A DNA stretch of 64,000 bases from Paraburkholderia bannensis (GCF_014200455.1 NZ_JACHBW010000011.1:1-64000), one strand, 5' to 3'; shown: positions 15,578-25,181, counted from the first letter of the stretch. The notes: generated by a model from the sequence alone, not told the origin. A program made the numbers and translations.

Positions 15578-16785
15578 GCCCGGTCCTCCTCGCGGCGGCG
15601 CGAACGTAGCCACGCCAGCAGCCGTTGCCCGTCGTCCTGCGCGAACCAGCGCGCGTGTCCCAGCAGATAGCCGTCGTAGGCCGCCGCAACGCCAGCCTCG
15701 TCGCCGAGGATATCGTCGAAATATTCGACTTCGAGCAGCGCGAACTCCGTATGCACGATGGGCAGCAGCGCGATCAACGCTTCGTATCCGGCGTCGCTCA
15801 AGGGCGCGAGCGATTCGTAGCCGTCGAGCAGCGCGGCGATGTGCGCGTACTCCACCGCGCAAGCCGCCGGGGCCGCCAGCCAGTCGATGGCGTTGCGTTC
15901 GATGGCGAGCGCGAGGTCGTAGACGGCGCAGGTGCGATCCGACAAACCGAAGTCGAGGACGGCACGCACCTGCGCGCCGGGCGTGGCGTCGGTCCACAGC
16001 AGGTTCGAGGCGTGCCAGTCGCCGTGGGTCCAGAGCGGGCGCAACGCGGGCAACAAGGGCGCGAGCCGCGCGTGCGCGGGTGCGATGATTTCGGCGATAT
16101 CGGCGCGCCAGTCGTGCTTCGCCAGCGAACGCGCGAGACCTGGCTGGGCCTGCACCCACTGCTCCAGCGCCGGTTCGAGCGAGGGCGAGCCGATCACCCG
16201 AAAGCTCGACAACAGCGGCTGCAACGTGCGCGCGGGCGCGTCGTAGTCGGCCGCCGCCAGATGCAGGCGCGCGAGCGTGCGACCTGCCGACCACGCATGG
16301 CTCGCATCGAAAAACGGCTTCCACGACATCACGCCGCGATACGCATCCATACCGGGCGCGGCGGCGTGCACCTCCCAGGTCCAGTCGTCGCGCGTGATGG
16401 CCGTGCGGCCCGCCCGATCCGCGAGCACGTCGGCGACCGGCAGGCCGCGGCTGCCCAGGTGAGCGATGAACGCGTGTTCTTCGGCCAGCCCCGCCGCGCT
16501 GCGCAGGCGGGCGTGATGGCGCTTGACGAACCACGCGCGGCCATCGAGCGTGTGCGCGAGCACCGCCGACGAAAACGGCCGCGGGCTGTGCCAGGCAATC
16601 TTCGCGAGCGGCGCAAGACCGGCATAGTCCGCCAGCAGGCGCTCGACCTCGTCGCGCGTGATGAGCGGCCAGTCGCGCACGGTTTTCTCGCCGTCGACGG
16701 TGAATTGCGGCGCGGCGTGCGGGGTGTCGTTCGGGGTGTCGTTTGATGTATCGGAAGTCATCGGCGGGATCGCTGCATGAGGCAT
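15574..16785 (-). CDS. APH-family phosphotransferase (small-molecule kinase)
   Basis: About 403 residues from MPHAAIPPMTSDTS, whose ATG overlaps the TGA of pnuC by one base; Met at 16761 is an alternative. The fold is that of aminoglycoside/choline kinases: FVKRHHARLR with the ATP-binding Lys, LWTHGDWHASNLLW with the catalytic Asp and Asn, and AVLDFGLSDR with the metal-binding Asp. The homoserine kinase II/SrkA-like subgroup fits. Coupled to a PnuC-type vitamin transporter, it may phosphorylate an imported vitamin or precursor (metabolic trapping), for example a thiamine- or nicotinamide-related compound. This substrate guess is from context only. Confidence 0.8.
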   Translation of the reverse strand: MPHAAIPPMTSDTSNDTPNDTPHAAPQFTVDGEKTVRDWPLITRDEVERLLADYAGLAPLAKIAWHSPRPFSSAVLAHTLDGRAWFVKRHHARLRSAAGLAEEHAFIAHLGSRGLPVADVLADRAGRTAITRDDWTWEVHAAAPGMDAYRGVMSWKPFFDASHAWSAGRTLARLHLAAADYDAPARTLQPLLSSFRVIGSPSLEPALEQWVQAQPGLARSLAKHDWRADIAEIIAPAHARLAPLLPALRPLWTHGDWHASNLLWTDATPGAQVRAVLDFGLSDRTCAVYDLALAIERNAIDWLAAPAACAVEYAHIAALLDGYESLAPLSDAGYEALIALLPIVHTEFALLEVEYFDDILGDEAGVAAAYDGYLLGHARWFAQDDGQRLLAWLRSRRREEDRA

Positions 16786-17432
16786 CAGACGCGGTTCTCC
16801 GAAGCAGCGTAAGCCGCCTGCGCACCGGATGCACGCAGCGCGCGCGACCAGTCGCGCCAGCCGAGCGCCGCCAGCACCAGGAACAGGGCGTAGAGGCCCG
16901 AGGTGAGGTACAGCCCCTTGAATACGAACATGCCGACATAGATCACGTCGACCACGATCCACAGCGTCCAGGAGGCGATATAGCGCCGCCCGGTCCAGTA
17001 TTGGGCGACGAGGCTGAAGGCCGTGAGCGAGGCATCGACCCAGGGCAGCGCTGCATCGGTGAAATGCGCCATGGCCGCGCCAAGCAGCGCGCTCAATACC
17101 ACCGCCGCGAGCAGGTCCGGCACGATGCGCGCGAAAGGCAGGTTGCCGACTGGAACGACAGGAACGACTGGAGCGACGGCCTCGTCTGACCGCAGCTCAT
17201 CGCCCGGCTGCTGGCCGCGCCGTTGCGCGTACCAGCGCTGCCATCCGTAGAGCTGGAGCAGCGCGAACGCGGCCTGCAAGAGCGCATCGGAATAGAGTTT
17301 CGCGTCGAAGAAGATCCAGCCGTAGAGCGCGACCGAGGCCAGCCCGACCGGCCAGCACAGCATCTTGCGGCGCGCCGTGAGCCAGATTGCCAAAGCGCTG
17401 ACGATGACGCCGACGATTTCAAGTGGAGACAT
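16785..17432 (-). CDS. pnuC: PnuC-family vitamin transporter
   Basis: 215 residues from MSPLEIVGVIVSALA; an upstream Met at 17474 would overlap the preceding gene by 56 bp. About seven membrane helices, with WPVGLASVALYGWIFF, LYGWQRWY and the C-terminal SWTLWIVVDVIYVGMFVFKG typical of PnuC (nicotinamide riboside) and PnuT (thiamine) facilitators. These work by facilitated diffusion with phosphorylation inside the cell, so the coupled kinase gene downstream fits well. A proline/valine-rich loop sits near the middle (VAPVVPVVPVG). Confidence 0.87.
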   Translation of the reverse strand: MSPLEIVGVIVSALAIWLTARRKMLCWPVGLASVALYGWIFFDAKLYSDALLQAAFALLQLYGWQRWYAQRRGQQPGDELRSDEAVAPVVPVVPVGNLPFARIVPDLLAAVVLSALLGAAMAHFTDAALPWVDASLTAFSLVAQYWTGRRYIASWTLWIVVDVIYVGMFVFKGLYLTSGLYALFLVLAALGWRDWSRALRASGAQAAYAASENRV

Positions 17433-18384
17433 GATGGATAGCAATTTCCGTGGCGTGAATCTGGCGACTGGCATCGTCGGGTAGAAACGCGTTCGTGAAC
17501 GCGTGTGTGCTCTGCGAGGCGCCGCGCAGCACGCCGTGCTGGTGGAGCCACTGCGCGTAGGGATGCAGCAGCGCGTCGCGCTGCACGCCCCACTCGCCCT
17601 CGTGCGTCCACGTCGAGGCGATCAGCGGCAGCGAGCGCGCCAGCAGCGAACGCGGGAAGTACGGAATCACCCGTTCCAGCGACGGCAGCGCGCGTTCAGG
17701 CTCCTGCGTCACCGCCAGATAACCGCGCCGCGCGGCCGCCAGGAAGCCGCGCACGATCTCGCCGCGCGTCTCCAGCGTGTCCTCGTGCGCGCCGAGCAGA
17801 TAGCTATGGTAAGCGGGCGCGCCGATTTCATCGACCGGCCAGATACGGCGCTGCGCATCGGGCACGCCCGTCTGCAGCAGCGTATCCCACGCCCAGTAGC
17901 TGCCGAACGAGGCATCGGCCTCGCCATCGATAAAGCTTTCCGGCGCAAGCTCGCGCACGCCGCTGTCGACGATGGTGATGGCGTCCGGGTCGCCGCCGTC
18001 GTGCGCCACGAGGTGACGCACCATCGCCAGCCCGCGCGGCGTGGGGTTCAGCGCCAGGCGGCGGCCCGCCAGATCGCGCGGACGCTCGATGCCGGTGGCG
18101 GCCACGGTCTGGATCGTTTCCAGCGCGCGGTGATTGACTGCCGCGATGCCGACCAGCGGACGGCCCGCCTCGCGCTGCACGAACAGGCGATTGCTCGGAA
18201 ACACGCCAAAATCCACCTCGTGCCGCGCGAGATGCGCAAGTGCGTCGCCGCGCGCCGGATCGGGCACGACGATCTCCAGGTCGAGCCCCGCTTCGGCGAA
18301 CCAACCTTCGTCGCGCGCGAGATAGAAGCCCGCGGCGTTGGTCCACGGGTGAAAGTATTCGAGCATCAGGGTGATACGGGTCAT
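17419..18384 (-). CDS. NMT1/THI5-like substrate-binding protein without signal peptide
   Basis: 321 residues. LEYFHPWTNAAGFYLARDEG, DFGVFPSNRLFVQREAGRPL and RRLALNPTPRGLAMVRHL follow the NMT1/THI5/ThiY pattern (periplasmic-binding-protein fold for thiamine pyrimidine or related compounds). The N-terminus, MTRITLMLEYFHPW, goes straight into the first beta strand, so there is no export signal or lipobox. The CCCFC motif of the yeast THI5 suicide enzyme is not present. No ABC permease or ATPase lies nearby. It may be a cytoplasmic binding or enzymatic protein, or the true start may be missing. It follows the TonB gene after 22 bp and overlaps pnuC. Confidence 0.8.
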   Translation of the reverse strand: MTRITLMLEYFHPWTNAAGFYLARDEGWFAEAGLDLEIVVPDPARGDALAHLARHEVDFGVFPSNRLFVQREAGRPLVGIAAVNHRALETIQTVAATGIERPRDLAGRRLALNPTPRGLAMVRHLVAHDGGDPDAITIVDSGVRELAPESFIDGEADASFGSYWAWDTLLQTGVPDAQRRIWPVDEIGAPAYHSYLLGAHEDTLETRGEIVRGFLAAARRGYLAVTQEPERALPSLERVIPYFPRSLLARSLPLIASTWTHEGEWGVQRDALLHPYAQWLHQHGVLRGASQSTHAFTNAFLPDDASRQIHATEIAIHHVST

Positions 18385-18406
18385 GCGAGGGTCTCCACAG
18401 ATGCGT

Positions 18407-20716
18407 TCAGAAGTCGTAAGTCACGGACAGGCGCGCGGTGCGCGGCGCGCCGAGGAACAGATAGGCGTCGCCCTGCTGCTCGCCCGCATCGCGCCAGTAG
18501 TAGCGGTTGAAAAGGTTGTCGACCCACAGGCGCACCACCGTGCGATGGCCGGCGATCTTCGTCGTATAGCGCGCGCCCGCGTTGACCACGATCCAGCCCG
18601 GCACGCGCGCCGTGCCTTCTTCGTTGGCGTTGCGGCTCGAACTGTATTCGAGGCCGCCCAGCAGATCGAAGCCCGCAAGGCCCGGCACCGCCCAATCGGC
18701 GTTGAGCGCCGCATGCAGCGCCGGCACGTTGATGACCTGATGCCCCTCGTAAGCGGGCGTGCCCGAATCGTAGGCGCGCGCGCGAATCGCCGCGACGCTG
18801 GCCGTCACCGTGAGGCGCTCGCTCACGCGCCCGGCAGCCGAAAGTTCGATCCCGTCATGCCGCTCCGTGCCGTGCTGCACGAAGGTGTAGCCCGACGCCG
18901 AGGCATCGGGCTGCGCATACTCGAACGGCTTCGTGATCGAAAACACCGCTGCCGTGAGGCTCAGGCGATTCGCCCAGTCGTATTTCGCGCCGATCTCGTA
19001 CTGATGCGACTCCACCGGCGGCAGGAACGAATAGGCATTGCTCGCCCGCACCGGCGCCTGGTCGCCCAGCGACAGATCCTTGCTGTACGACGCGTAAATC
19101 GATAAGGGCGCGACCGGTTTGTAGACCAGCGCGACCTGCGGCAGCAACGCGGATCGATCGGTGCCGCTCTCGGGGCCGTCCTGGCTCGTCCATGCCTTCT
19201 GGCGCAGGAACACCGCGCGGCCGCCCGCCAGCACCTGCCAGTGCTCGCCCAGGCTCACGCGGTCGCTGGCGAACACCGAGTACTGCCAGGCGTCGAGCTG
19301 CGGATACGACACGCCCGGCGAATTGGGCGACGGCGAGAAGTCTTGATCGGGCCCGTAGATGTTTTCGCTGCCCACGTAGTCGTAGACCGCATCGGACAGA
19401 TGCACCACGCGATGCAGCGCGCTGGTGCCGAACAGCAAGTCGTGACGCAATGCGCCCGTGCTGAACCTGCCGTCGATGGCGGCGCGCATTTCGTCGTTGC
19501 GGCGGTATTCGCCGGGGCTGCGATAGTCGTAGACATCGTAGTCGCCGTTCGCGCCGAAGAAGTATGGCGAGGTGGTGCCCGCGCTGCAGCTCGCCGCGTA
19601 ATAGCAGCCGTATACGAAGGCGACGTTATCGTCGATCATCGTGCGGCTGCGCCCCGCCGTGACGTAGGCGCGCCAGCTGTCGTTGAAGGCGTAGTCGAAG
19701 CGGCCGTTGATGTTGAGCGCGTCCGTCGTCACGGGCTTGGCCCACGACTGCGCGCCCAGCAGTTTCGACGACGATACCGACGAGGGCACGACCGTGCCGC
19801 CCAGCAACTGGTAGCCCGAAGCCGAGCGCTGGATCCACTGCTGGAATTCCGCATTCAGTTGCAGGCTGGCCTGCGGGTTGATGTTCCAGTCCGCTGCAAT
19901 CGAGCCGAAGCTGCGGCGTCCGTTGGTGCCGTCGATATACGAGTGCATGTTCTCTTTGGCGGCATTCACGCGCAGGCCGAACTGATCGTCGGGGCCGAAG
20001 CGCCGCCCCAGATCCACCGCCGCCGAAGTCGAGCCGCGGCTGTCCACGCCCGCCGTCACGCTCGCCACGTTTTCGGGCCGCTTGCTCACGTAGTTGACCA
20101 CGCCGCCTGGCGCGATCACGCCGCTGTCGATACCCGCGAGACCCTTGAGTATCTCCACGCGCTCCTTGTTTTCCAGCGCGACGTTCTGCTCGCCCGAGAG
20201 CGTGAGGCCGTCGAGACGGTAAGCGCTGGCCGGATCGAGCGCGAAACCGCGAATCGAAAAGCCTTCGTAGTAACCGACTGGCGCGTAGTCGTTATTCACC
20301 GATGCGTCGTTGCGCACCACATCGCTCAGGCGTTTGGCCTGCTGGTCGTCGAGCTGTGCGCGCGTGACCACGGTGATCGAAGCCGGCGTGTCGCGCAGCG
20401 GCGCGTTCTCGTAACCGCCCACCGACGCCGTGCGGGCGCGCCAGCCATTGCCATTCGCGCCGTTGACGGTGACGGTCGGCAAGACCTGTGCGTCGCGCGC
20501 GGGCGTTGCTGTTGTTGTTGCAGGTGCTGCTGCTGTCGCCGGTGCTGCATCGGCTTCTGCTGCTGCGTTTGCCGCCTGTTGCGCCGCGATGGCCAGCGGA
20601 TGCAGCGCCATCAAGCTCAATCCCAGCCCCAGACTCAACCCCACCGGACGCACAAAAGTGCGCGCCCCGCCACGCGACGCCATCGCCCCGCGTGTTTCTC
20701 CCCACAATCTTTTCAT
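18407..20716 (-). CDS. TonB-dependent outer-membrane receptor
   Basis: 769 residues. A signal peptide (residues about 1-45, LGLGLSLMALHPLAIAAQQA) is followed by a low-complexity Ala/Thr linker and then a plug domain (VLPTVTVNG, DTPASITVVTRAQLDDQQAK, VEILKGLAGIDSGVIAPGGV) and a 22-strand barrel that ends in the expected aromatic residue (LSVTYDF). The plug sequence places it in the siderophore-receptor-like group, but its operon partners (THI5-like, PnuC, kinase) suggest a vitamin or precursor instead of iron. It heads the operon. A LysR-type T-N11-A box lies about 110 bp upstream, between it and the divergent regulator. Confidence 0.88.
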   Translation of the reverse strand: MKRLWGETRGAMASRGGARTFVRPVGLSLGLGLSLMALHPLAIAAQQAANAAAEADAAPATAAAPATTTATPARDAQVLPTVTVNGANGNGWRARTASVGGYENAPLRDTPASITVVTRAQLDDQQAKRLSDVVRNDASVNNDYAPVGYYEGFSIRGFALDPASAYRLDGLTLSGEQNVALENKERVEILKGLAGIDSGVIAPGGVVNYVSKRPENVASVTAGVDSRGSTSAAVDLGRRFGPDDQFGLRVNAAKENMHSYIDGTNGRRSFGSIAADWNINPQASLQLNAEFQQWIQRSASGYQLLGGTVVPSSVSSSKLLGAQSWAKPVTTDALNINGRFDYAFNDSWRAYVTAGRSRTMIDDNVAFVYGCYYAASCSAGTTSPYFFGANGDYDVYDYRSPGEYRRNDEMRAAIDGRFSTGALRHDLLFGTSALHRVVHLSDAVYDYVGSENIYGPDQDFSPSPNSPGVSYPQLDAWQYSVFASDRVSLGEHWQVLAGGRAVFLRQKAWTSQDGPESGTDRSALLPQVALVYKPVAPLSIYASYSKDLSLGDQAPVRASNAYSFLPPVESHQYEIGAKYDWANRLSLTAAVFSITKPFEYAQPDASASGYTFVQHGTERHDGIELSAAGRVSERLTVTASVAAIRARAYDSGTPAYEGHQVINVPALHAALNADWAVPGLAGFDLLGGLEYSSSRNANEEGTARVPGWIVVNAGARYTTKIAGHRTVVRLWVDNLFNRYYWRDAGEQQGDAYLFLGAPRTARLSVTYDF

Positions 20717-20821
20717 GTATTACCTGCTAGTCAATCCGCCCTTGAACGAGCGACGGCACCGTTGCGTTGACACGTATTTCAATGCATCCGCATACGGTTT
20801 TTCGAATATTCAAATCACGTC

Positions 20822-20836
20822 ATTCCATATAAGAAT
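20822..20836. promoter_or_regulatory. LysR-type operator ATTC-N7-GAAT between receptor and regulator genes
   Basis: ATTCCATATAAGAAT is a dyad containing the T-N11-A core typical of LysR regulators. It lies in the 243-bp divergent region, 106 bp from the receptor start and 124 bp from the LysR start, and about 30 bp before a TATACT -10-like box at 20867-20872. Confidence 0.45.
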
Positions 20837-20959
20837 TACATGGCACTCCGACGTAAAAGCGCCCGCTATACTGCGCGAAATCTTCACGAGATCGAATTCG
20901 ACCATAGCCGCGCCGCGCGGTCCAATGACATGTTTTCCAGGCGGTGATAACTCGCGGAT

Positions 20960-21880
20960 ATGAACTTCCATTTGCTTAAATCCTTCGTCACGCTGGCGGA
21001 TTCGCTGCATTTCGGCTTCGCCTCGCAGACGCTCAATCTCTCCCAGCCCGCGCTCACCAAGCAGATCAAGCGTCTCGAAGACGACCTCGGCGCGCCGCTT
21101 TTCAGGCGCGACCGTCACGGCACGGAACTGACCGAGCTGGGCCGCTATTTCCTTGGCGAGGCGCGGCCCCTCGTCGAGCAGGCCGAACGCGTTTTCTCGC
21201 AAGGCAAGCGCGCCGCGCGCGGCGAAGTCGGGCGGCTCGCGATCGGCTATAGCTTTTCGACGGTGGAGACGGTCTCGCGCGTGCTGCCGCGCTTTCGCGA
21301 GCGCTTTCCCGAAGTCGAGGTCGCGCTGCATGATCTGTCGTCGGCGGAACAGATGAAGCGGCTGCTCGAAGGCAGCCTTCAGGCGGGTTTCGTGCGTCTG
21401 CCGGTGCAGGCGGGTCTCGCCCACCGGCGTCTGCTTTCCGACCGGCTCGCGCTGGTGGTGCCGCGCGCGCTCGCACCCACCATCAAGGGCTTCGAAGCCC
21501 CCGCGCTAGACGCCTTGCAGGCGTTGCCGTTTCTGATGCTGCAACGCTCGCGCGCGCCCGGCCTGCACGACCACATCGTGCGTTTTTGCGCATCGCGACG
21601 TTTCGAGCCGCGCTTCGTGCAGCACGCGAACGAGTCGCTTACCATCCTCTCGCTGGTTGGCGCGGGACTGGGGGTGTCGATTATGCACGAATCGGCGCTG
21701 CAGTCGCCCGGAGATAAAGTCGTTTGCCTGCCGATCCAGGACGCCGACGCGCGTTGGGATGTCGGCCTGACGTGGCGCGACGCGGGCGTCGATTCGATCG
21801 TGGCGAATTTCGTCGCCAGTTTTGCGGATCTGCTGCCGCACGCCGATGCCACGGAAGACGTGCTCACTCCAGCCCTGTAG
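20960..21880 (+). CDS. LysR-family transcriptional regulator
   Basis: 306 residues. The N-terminal winged helix-turn-helix (LKSFVTLADSLHFGFASQTL, LNLSQPALTKQIKRLEDDLG, LFRRDRHGTELTELG) is followed by a LysR substrate-binding domain from about residue 90. It is divergent from the TonB-receptor operon and near its candidate box, so control of that operon and itself is likely. The co-inducer is unknown. It ends 7 bp before the stop of the convergent MFS gene. Confidence 0.92.
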   Translation: MNFHLLKSFVTLADSLHFGFASQTLNLSQPALTKQIKRLEDDLGAPLFRRDRHGTELTELGRYFLGEARPLVEQAERVFSQGKRAARGEVGRLAIGYSFSTVETVSRVLPRFRERFPEVEVALHDLSSAEQMKRLLEGSLQAGFVRLPVQAGLAHRRLLSDRLALVVPRALAPTIKGFEAPALDALQALPFLMLQRSRAPGLHDHIVRFCASRRFEPRFVQHANESLTILSLVGAGLGVSIMHESALQSPGDKVVCLPIQDADARWDVGLTWRDAGVDSIVANFVASFADLLPHADATEDVLTPAL

Positions 21881-21886
21881 CATTGC

Positions 21887-23349
21887 CTAACGCACCCACG
21901 CGTATCGTGCGGCCTGACGCCGCCTGCGCATCCAGTCGCCCAGCGCAGCCGCCAGCGCGCCGCCCAGCAGGCCCAGGATCAGGATCAGCGCCTCGCCAAA
22001 GGCCAGACGCCACGCGAGCAAGCCGCCGTGCGCCTTCGCGCCGCCCAGAAAAAGGCCGATCCCCCACGACATGCCCACCGACGACGCCATCCGCTGTGAC
22101 AACTGAAAAAAACCGGCAGCCGTTCCGCGCCCCTCGCCTGCACCGATTTCCGCCAGCGCCATCGCCTGGTTCGGCGCATGAATGAGCCCGCCAAACGCGC
22201 CCAGCAGCAAGCCAATCACCGGATACAGCAGCAACATGCCGATCACCGGCAACCGCATCACACCCACGCCGAGCACCATCAGCGCCGCCATATAGGCCGC
22301 AATCGCCGCAACCACGCCGGGGCGGCCAAAGCGCGCGGCAAACCGCCAGCTACGCGCAGACGACACCATCATGCCCACGGCGGGCGCAATCGACAGCAAC
22401 GCGAACAGCAATGGGCCGGTTTTCAGGCCGTCGAGAAAAAACAGCGTCGTGACCATGCCGAAGGTGGTGCCGCCCGCGAACTGGAACATCGCGACGAGCG
22501 TACCCAGCACGTAGCCGGGCGAGCCGGTCAGGCCCGCGCCCAGAATCGGCACGCCGCCCTGGCGTTGATAACGCCGCCCTGGCGTTGATAACGCCGCTCC
22601 CAGAGCAGGAACAGCACCGCACCGGCGATTGCGCTCACCACACAACTGCGTGCGGACAGCAGCCCATCCCCGCCCTGCAGCGTGGCGAGCATCGAGAACA
22701 ATGTCACGGCACTCAGCAACAGCAGCCCGAGCGCATCGATGGTAAATCGCGCGTTCGAACGGCGCCTGCGCGGCAAATACCTTAAAGCCAGATAGAAAAT
22801 GACGATGCCAAACGGCACGTTGACGAGAAAAAGCAGCCGCCAACCGACCTCTACCGGAGTGAGTGCGAGAAGCAGGCCGCCCAGCACGGGGCCGGCCAAC
22901 CCCGCGAGTCCACCCGCCGAGGCATAACGGCCAAGCGCCCTCGCCTGAGCGTCGCCGCGAAACAGATCCTGGATCAGTCCCAGCACCTGGGTGTTGATCA
23001 TGCCCGCGCCCACGCCTTGCAGCACGCGTGCGACGATCACCACTTGCGCGCTTGCGGCGAGACCGCCCACGAGGCTAAAGCCGCTGAACATCGCCAGGCC
23101 GACGAGAAACAGCAAGCGCCGCCCGATCAGATCGCCAAGCCGCCCTGCGGGAACGAGCGCAATGCCGAAGGCGATCGAGTAGACCGACACGATCAACTGC
23201 AATTCATCGGGCGACGCATGCAGGCTGTCGCGCAGACGCGGCAACGCCAGGCCGAAGATCGTCTGGTCGAGCAGCGTGGTAAAGCCCATCGCCACGCAAA
23301 TGCCCAGAACCGGCCGCGCGTGATGGGTGTCGAATTCAGCCTGCGTCAT
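21887..23349 (-). pseudogene. MFS drug-type transporter (DHA2-like, 14-TM family), frameshifted by a 20-bp duplication
   Basis: The first 267 or so codons (23349 to about 22551) encode MFS helices with ISVYSIAFGIALVPAGRLGD, LIGRRLLFLVGLAMFSG and VGWRLLFLVNVPFG, as in EmrB/QacA transporters. The frame then ends at 22528. The remaining helices continue in another frame down to 21887. Exactly at the switch there are two tandem copies of a 20-bp unit (22551-22570, 22571-22590). Removing one copy restores a continuous ERRYQRQGGVPILGAGLT reading. The whole protein would be about 480 residues. The gene is therefore a recent or phase-variable loss; the protein as read would be truncated after about half of its helices. 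Confidence 0.88.
22551..22590. repeat. Tandem duplication of a 20-bp unit inside the MFS gene
   Basis: ACGCCGCCCTGGCGTTGATA occurs twice in direct succession. The unit length is not a multiple of three, so the duplication itself causes the frameshift. Reversion by slippage would restore the gene. Confidence 0.95.
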
Positions 23350-23418
23350 GCTGTGCGCCCCGCACGCGGCGCTTGAAACACGTTAAACACGCTAAACGCG
23401 CTAAACGCGCTAGACACC

Positions 23419-24879
23419 TCAAACGCGTTCATCGAGCAATCGTTCATGTGCGTGGGCGTCTTCGTCGTCAATATCGTGCTCAGTCGGCTCGTACTTCACG
23501 AGCGCGAGAAAGCCGATGGGGATGACCGCCGCCAGCGCGACGACCCAGAACATATCCGTGCCCAGCCGTGCGTTGAGAATCGGCAGTACGAACAGCGCCA
23601 CCGCGCTGCCGATGCCCGTGAGCGCGCGGCCAAAGCCCAGCCCCGTGCCGCGAATCGAGGTGGGGTAAGAGAGCGCCGGGTAGATCATCATCTGCGCGCC
23701 AGGACCAAACCCTTCGGCGAACAGCCACGCGCCCAGCCCCGCCAGCGCGATGCCGATCCCCAGCGCCGTCTGCGGGTGGCCTAGCAGCGCGAGCGCCACC
23801 AGCGCCACGAATTGCAGCGCAAAGCCCGCCAGCGCGACATGACGCGAAGGCCGCGTATGGGCGAGCCGCATGCCGAGCAAGCCGCCCGTCAGCGCGAACA
23901 GCACGTTGAGCGCGAGCGACGCCGAAAGAGTCTCGAAGACCCCGGCGCCGAGGAACTGCGAGAGGATCGAGGGCAGGAAGAACGCGATCGCCGTGTATTC
24001 GAACGGAATGCACAGATTCATCACGCTCGCGACGACCGTGCGGGACAGATAGGGCCGCTGGAACAGCACGCGAAAACTCACAGCCGGCTGGCCGGCGGCG
24101 CGATACGATGCTGGCGCGGCATCGGCCTTGTGCGCGTGAATTCCGTATGACTCGCGCAGAATGCGCACCGCGTCGTCGAGCTTGCCCTGATTCGCTGCCC
24201 ACAGCGGCGATTCGTTCATGAAACGGCTGCGCACGGCGATGATGATGAGCGCGGGCACCGCGCCGAAGATCAGCGATGCGCGCCACAACCAGCCCGCGTG
24301 CTCCTGCGGCAGCAGAAAATACAGCGCGAACACGATCAAAAAGCACACCGAAGACGCGGCGTACCACATCGGGCACCAGGCCGCGAGGCGCGAGGCCTTG
24401 TTGCCGCTGCCCTGAAACTTCGAGAACTCGGACAGAAACGCCATCGCCACCGGCAGATCGATGCCCACACCCAGGCCCATCACGAAACGCGCGGCAATCA
24501 GCACCCACACGTTGGGCGCGAGCCCTGCGGCAATGGCCGCGACCACGAAGAACAGCATGTCGGCCATGAACACCTGGTAGCGGCCGATACGATCGGTGAA
24601 CCAGCCGCCGACCAGGCTGCCCAGAATGGTGCCGATCATGATCGACGAGGTGACGAAGCCGGTCAGCGCAGGCGTGAGATTGAACTCGCGCACCACGTCC
24701 TGAATGCCATACGACAGCGTCGTCAGATCGTAGGCGTCGAGAAACACGCCGCCCAGCGCGAGCAGCACGATCACGCGCGCGTGGCTTGCGCGTGCCGTGC
24801 TGGCGTTGATCAGGCGGGAAACATCGCTGGCGCTGCGAATGGGTGCGGACGCAACCGGATCGATATCGAGAGTGCTCAA
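23419..24879 (-). CDS. MFS metabolite transporter (sugar-porter-like)
   Basis: 486 residues with a TTG start preceded by AGGGG at 7 nt. Twelve membrane helices are visible, with the MFS motif GGWFTDRIGRYQ in loop 2-3 and RFVMGLGVGIDLP after it. The N-terminus (about 35 residues) and C-terminus (KYEPTEHDIDDEDAHAHERL, His/Asp-rich) are cytoplasmic. Family resemblance is to sugar- and aromatic-acid-type symporters; the substrate cannot be told. The 70-bp gap to the next gene contains a short run of 9-10-bp imperfect repeats (CGCTAAACG) around 23385-23410. It is divergent from the Dyp peroxidase. Confidence 0.88.
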   Translation of the reverse strand: MSTLDIDPVASAPIRSASDVSRLINASTARASHARVIVLLALGGVFLDAYDLTTLSYGIQDVVREFNLTPALTGFVTSSIMIGTILGSLVGGWFTDRIGRYQVFMADMLFFVVAAIAAGLAPNVWVLIAARFVMGLGVGIDLPVAMAFLSEFSKFQGSGNKASRLAAWCPMWYAASSVCFLIVFALYFLLPQEHAGWLWRASLIFGAVPALIIIAVRSRFMNESPLWAANQGKLDDAVRILRESYGIHAHKADAAPASYRAAGQPAVSFRVLFQRPYLSRTVVASVMNLCIPFEYTAIAFFLPSILSQFLGAGVFETLSASLALNVLFALTGGLLGMRLAHTRPSRHVALAGFALQFVALVALALLGHPQTALGIGIALAGLGAWLFAEGFGPGAQMMIYPALSYPTSIRGTGLGFGRALTGIGSAVALFVLPILNARLGTDMFWVVALAAVIPIGFLALVKYEPTEHDIDDEDAHAHERLLDERV

Positions 24880-25181
24880 GATAAACCCCTGGATGACGGC
24901 AAGAACAGCGTGCAGTTATACGAGGCCGATTCATCCAGCACAACGAACGAGTTCTCGGAACCTTATCGATATCGCGGGAATATTGGCTGAAAAGCAGATC
25001 CGCCAGGTTTATCCGTGCGGATCGCAAAGCTGCTGCCAACACATACGGGATAGATGCGAACACATGCATGTGCAGGCCATCGCGCCGAATGCTCGTACAA
25101 AAACGCTGCTGCACGCAAATCGACGCTCGAACGCATCGGTGCTATGGTGCAGGAGTTGTCCACCTTGCGGAAGGAGGCTTC
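24880..25181. other. 302-bp divergent intergenic region (MFS / Dyp peroxidase)
   Basis: It holds the upstream regions of both genes. Apart from the ribosome site GGAGG before the peroxidase, no operator or hairpin stands out. Confidence 0.5.

Noticed and set aside
14669..16939. 756-codon frame as a fusion of a kinase region with the sulfurtransferase
   Set aside because: Upstream of 15577 the frame is an alternative frame of the kinase gene; the sulfurtransferase has its own ATG in an ATGA overlap.
19241..20770. 509-codon plus-strand open frame opposite the TonB receptor
   Set aside because: Same reason: shadow of a well-supported receptor gene, with Arg/Ala/Val-rich translation and no motifs.
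20717..20959. Possible TPP riboswitch before the TonB receptor
   Set aside because: Neither strand contains the CUGAGA and related conserved THI-box segments.
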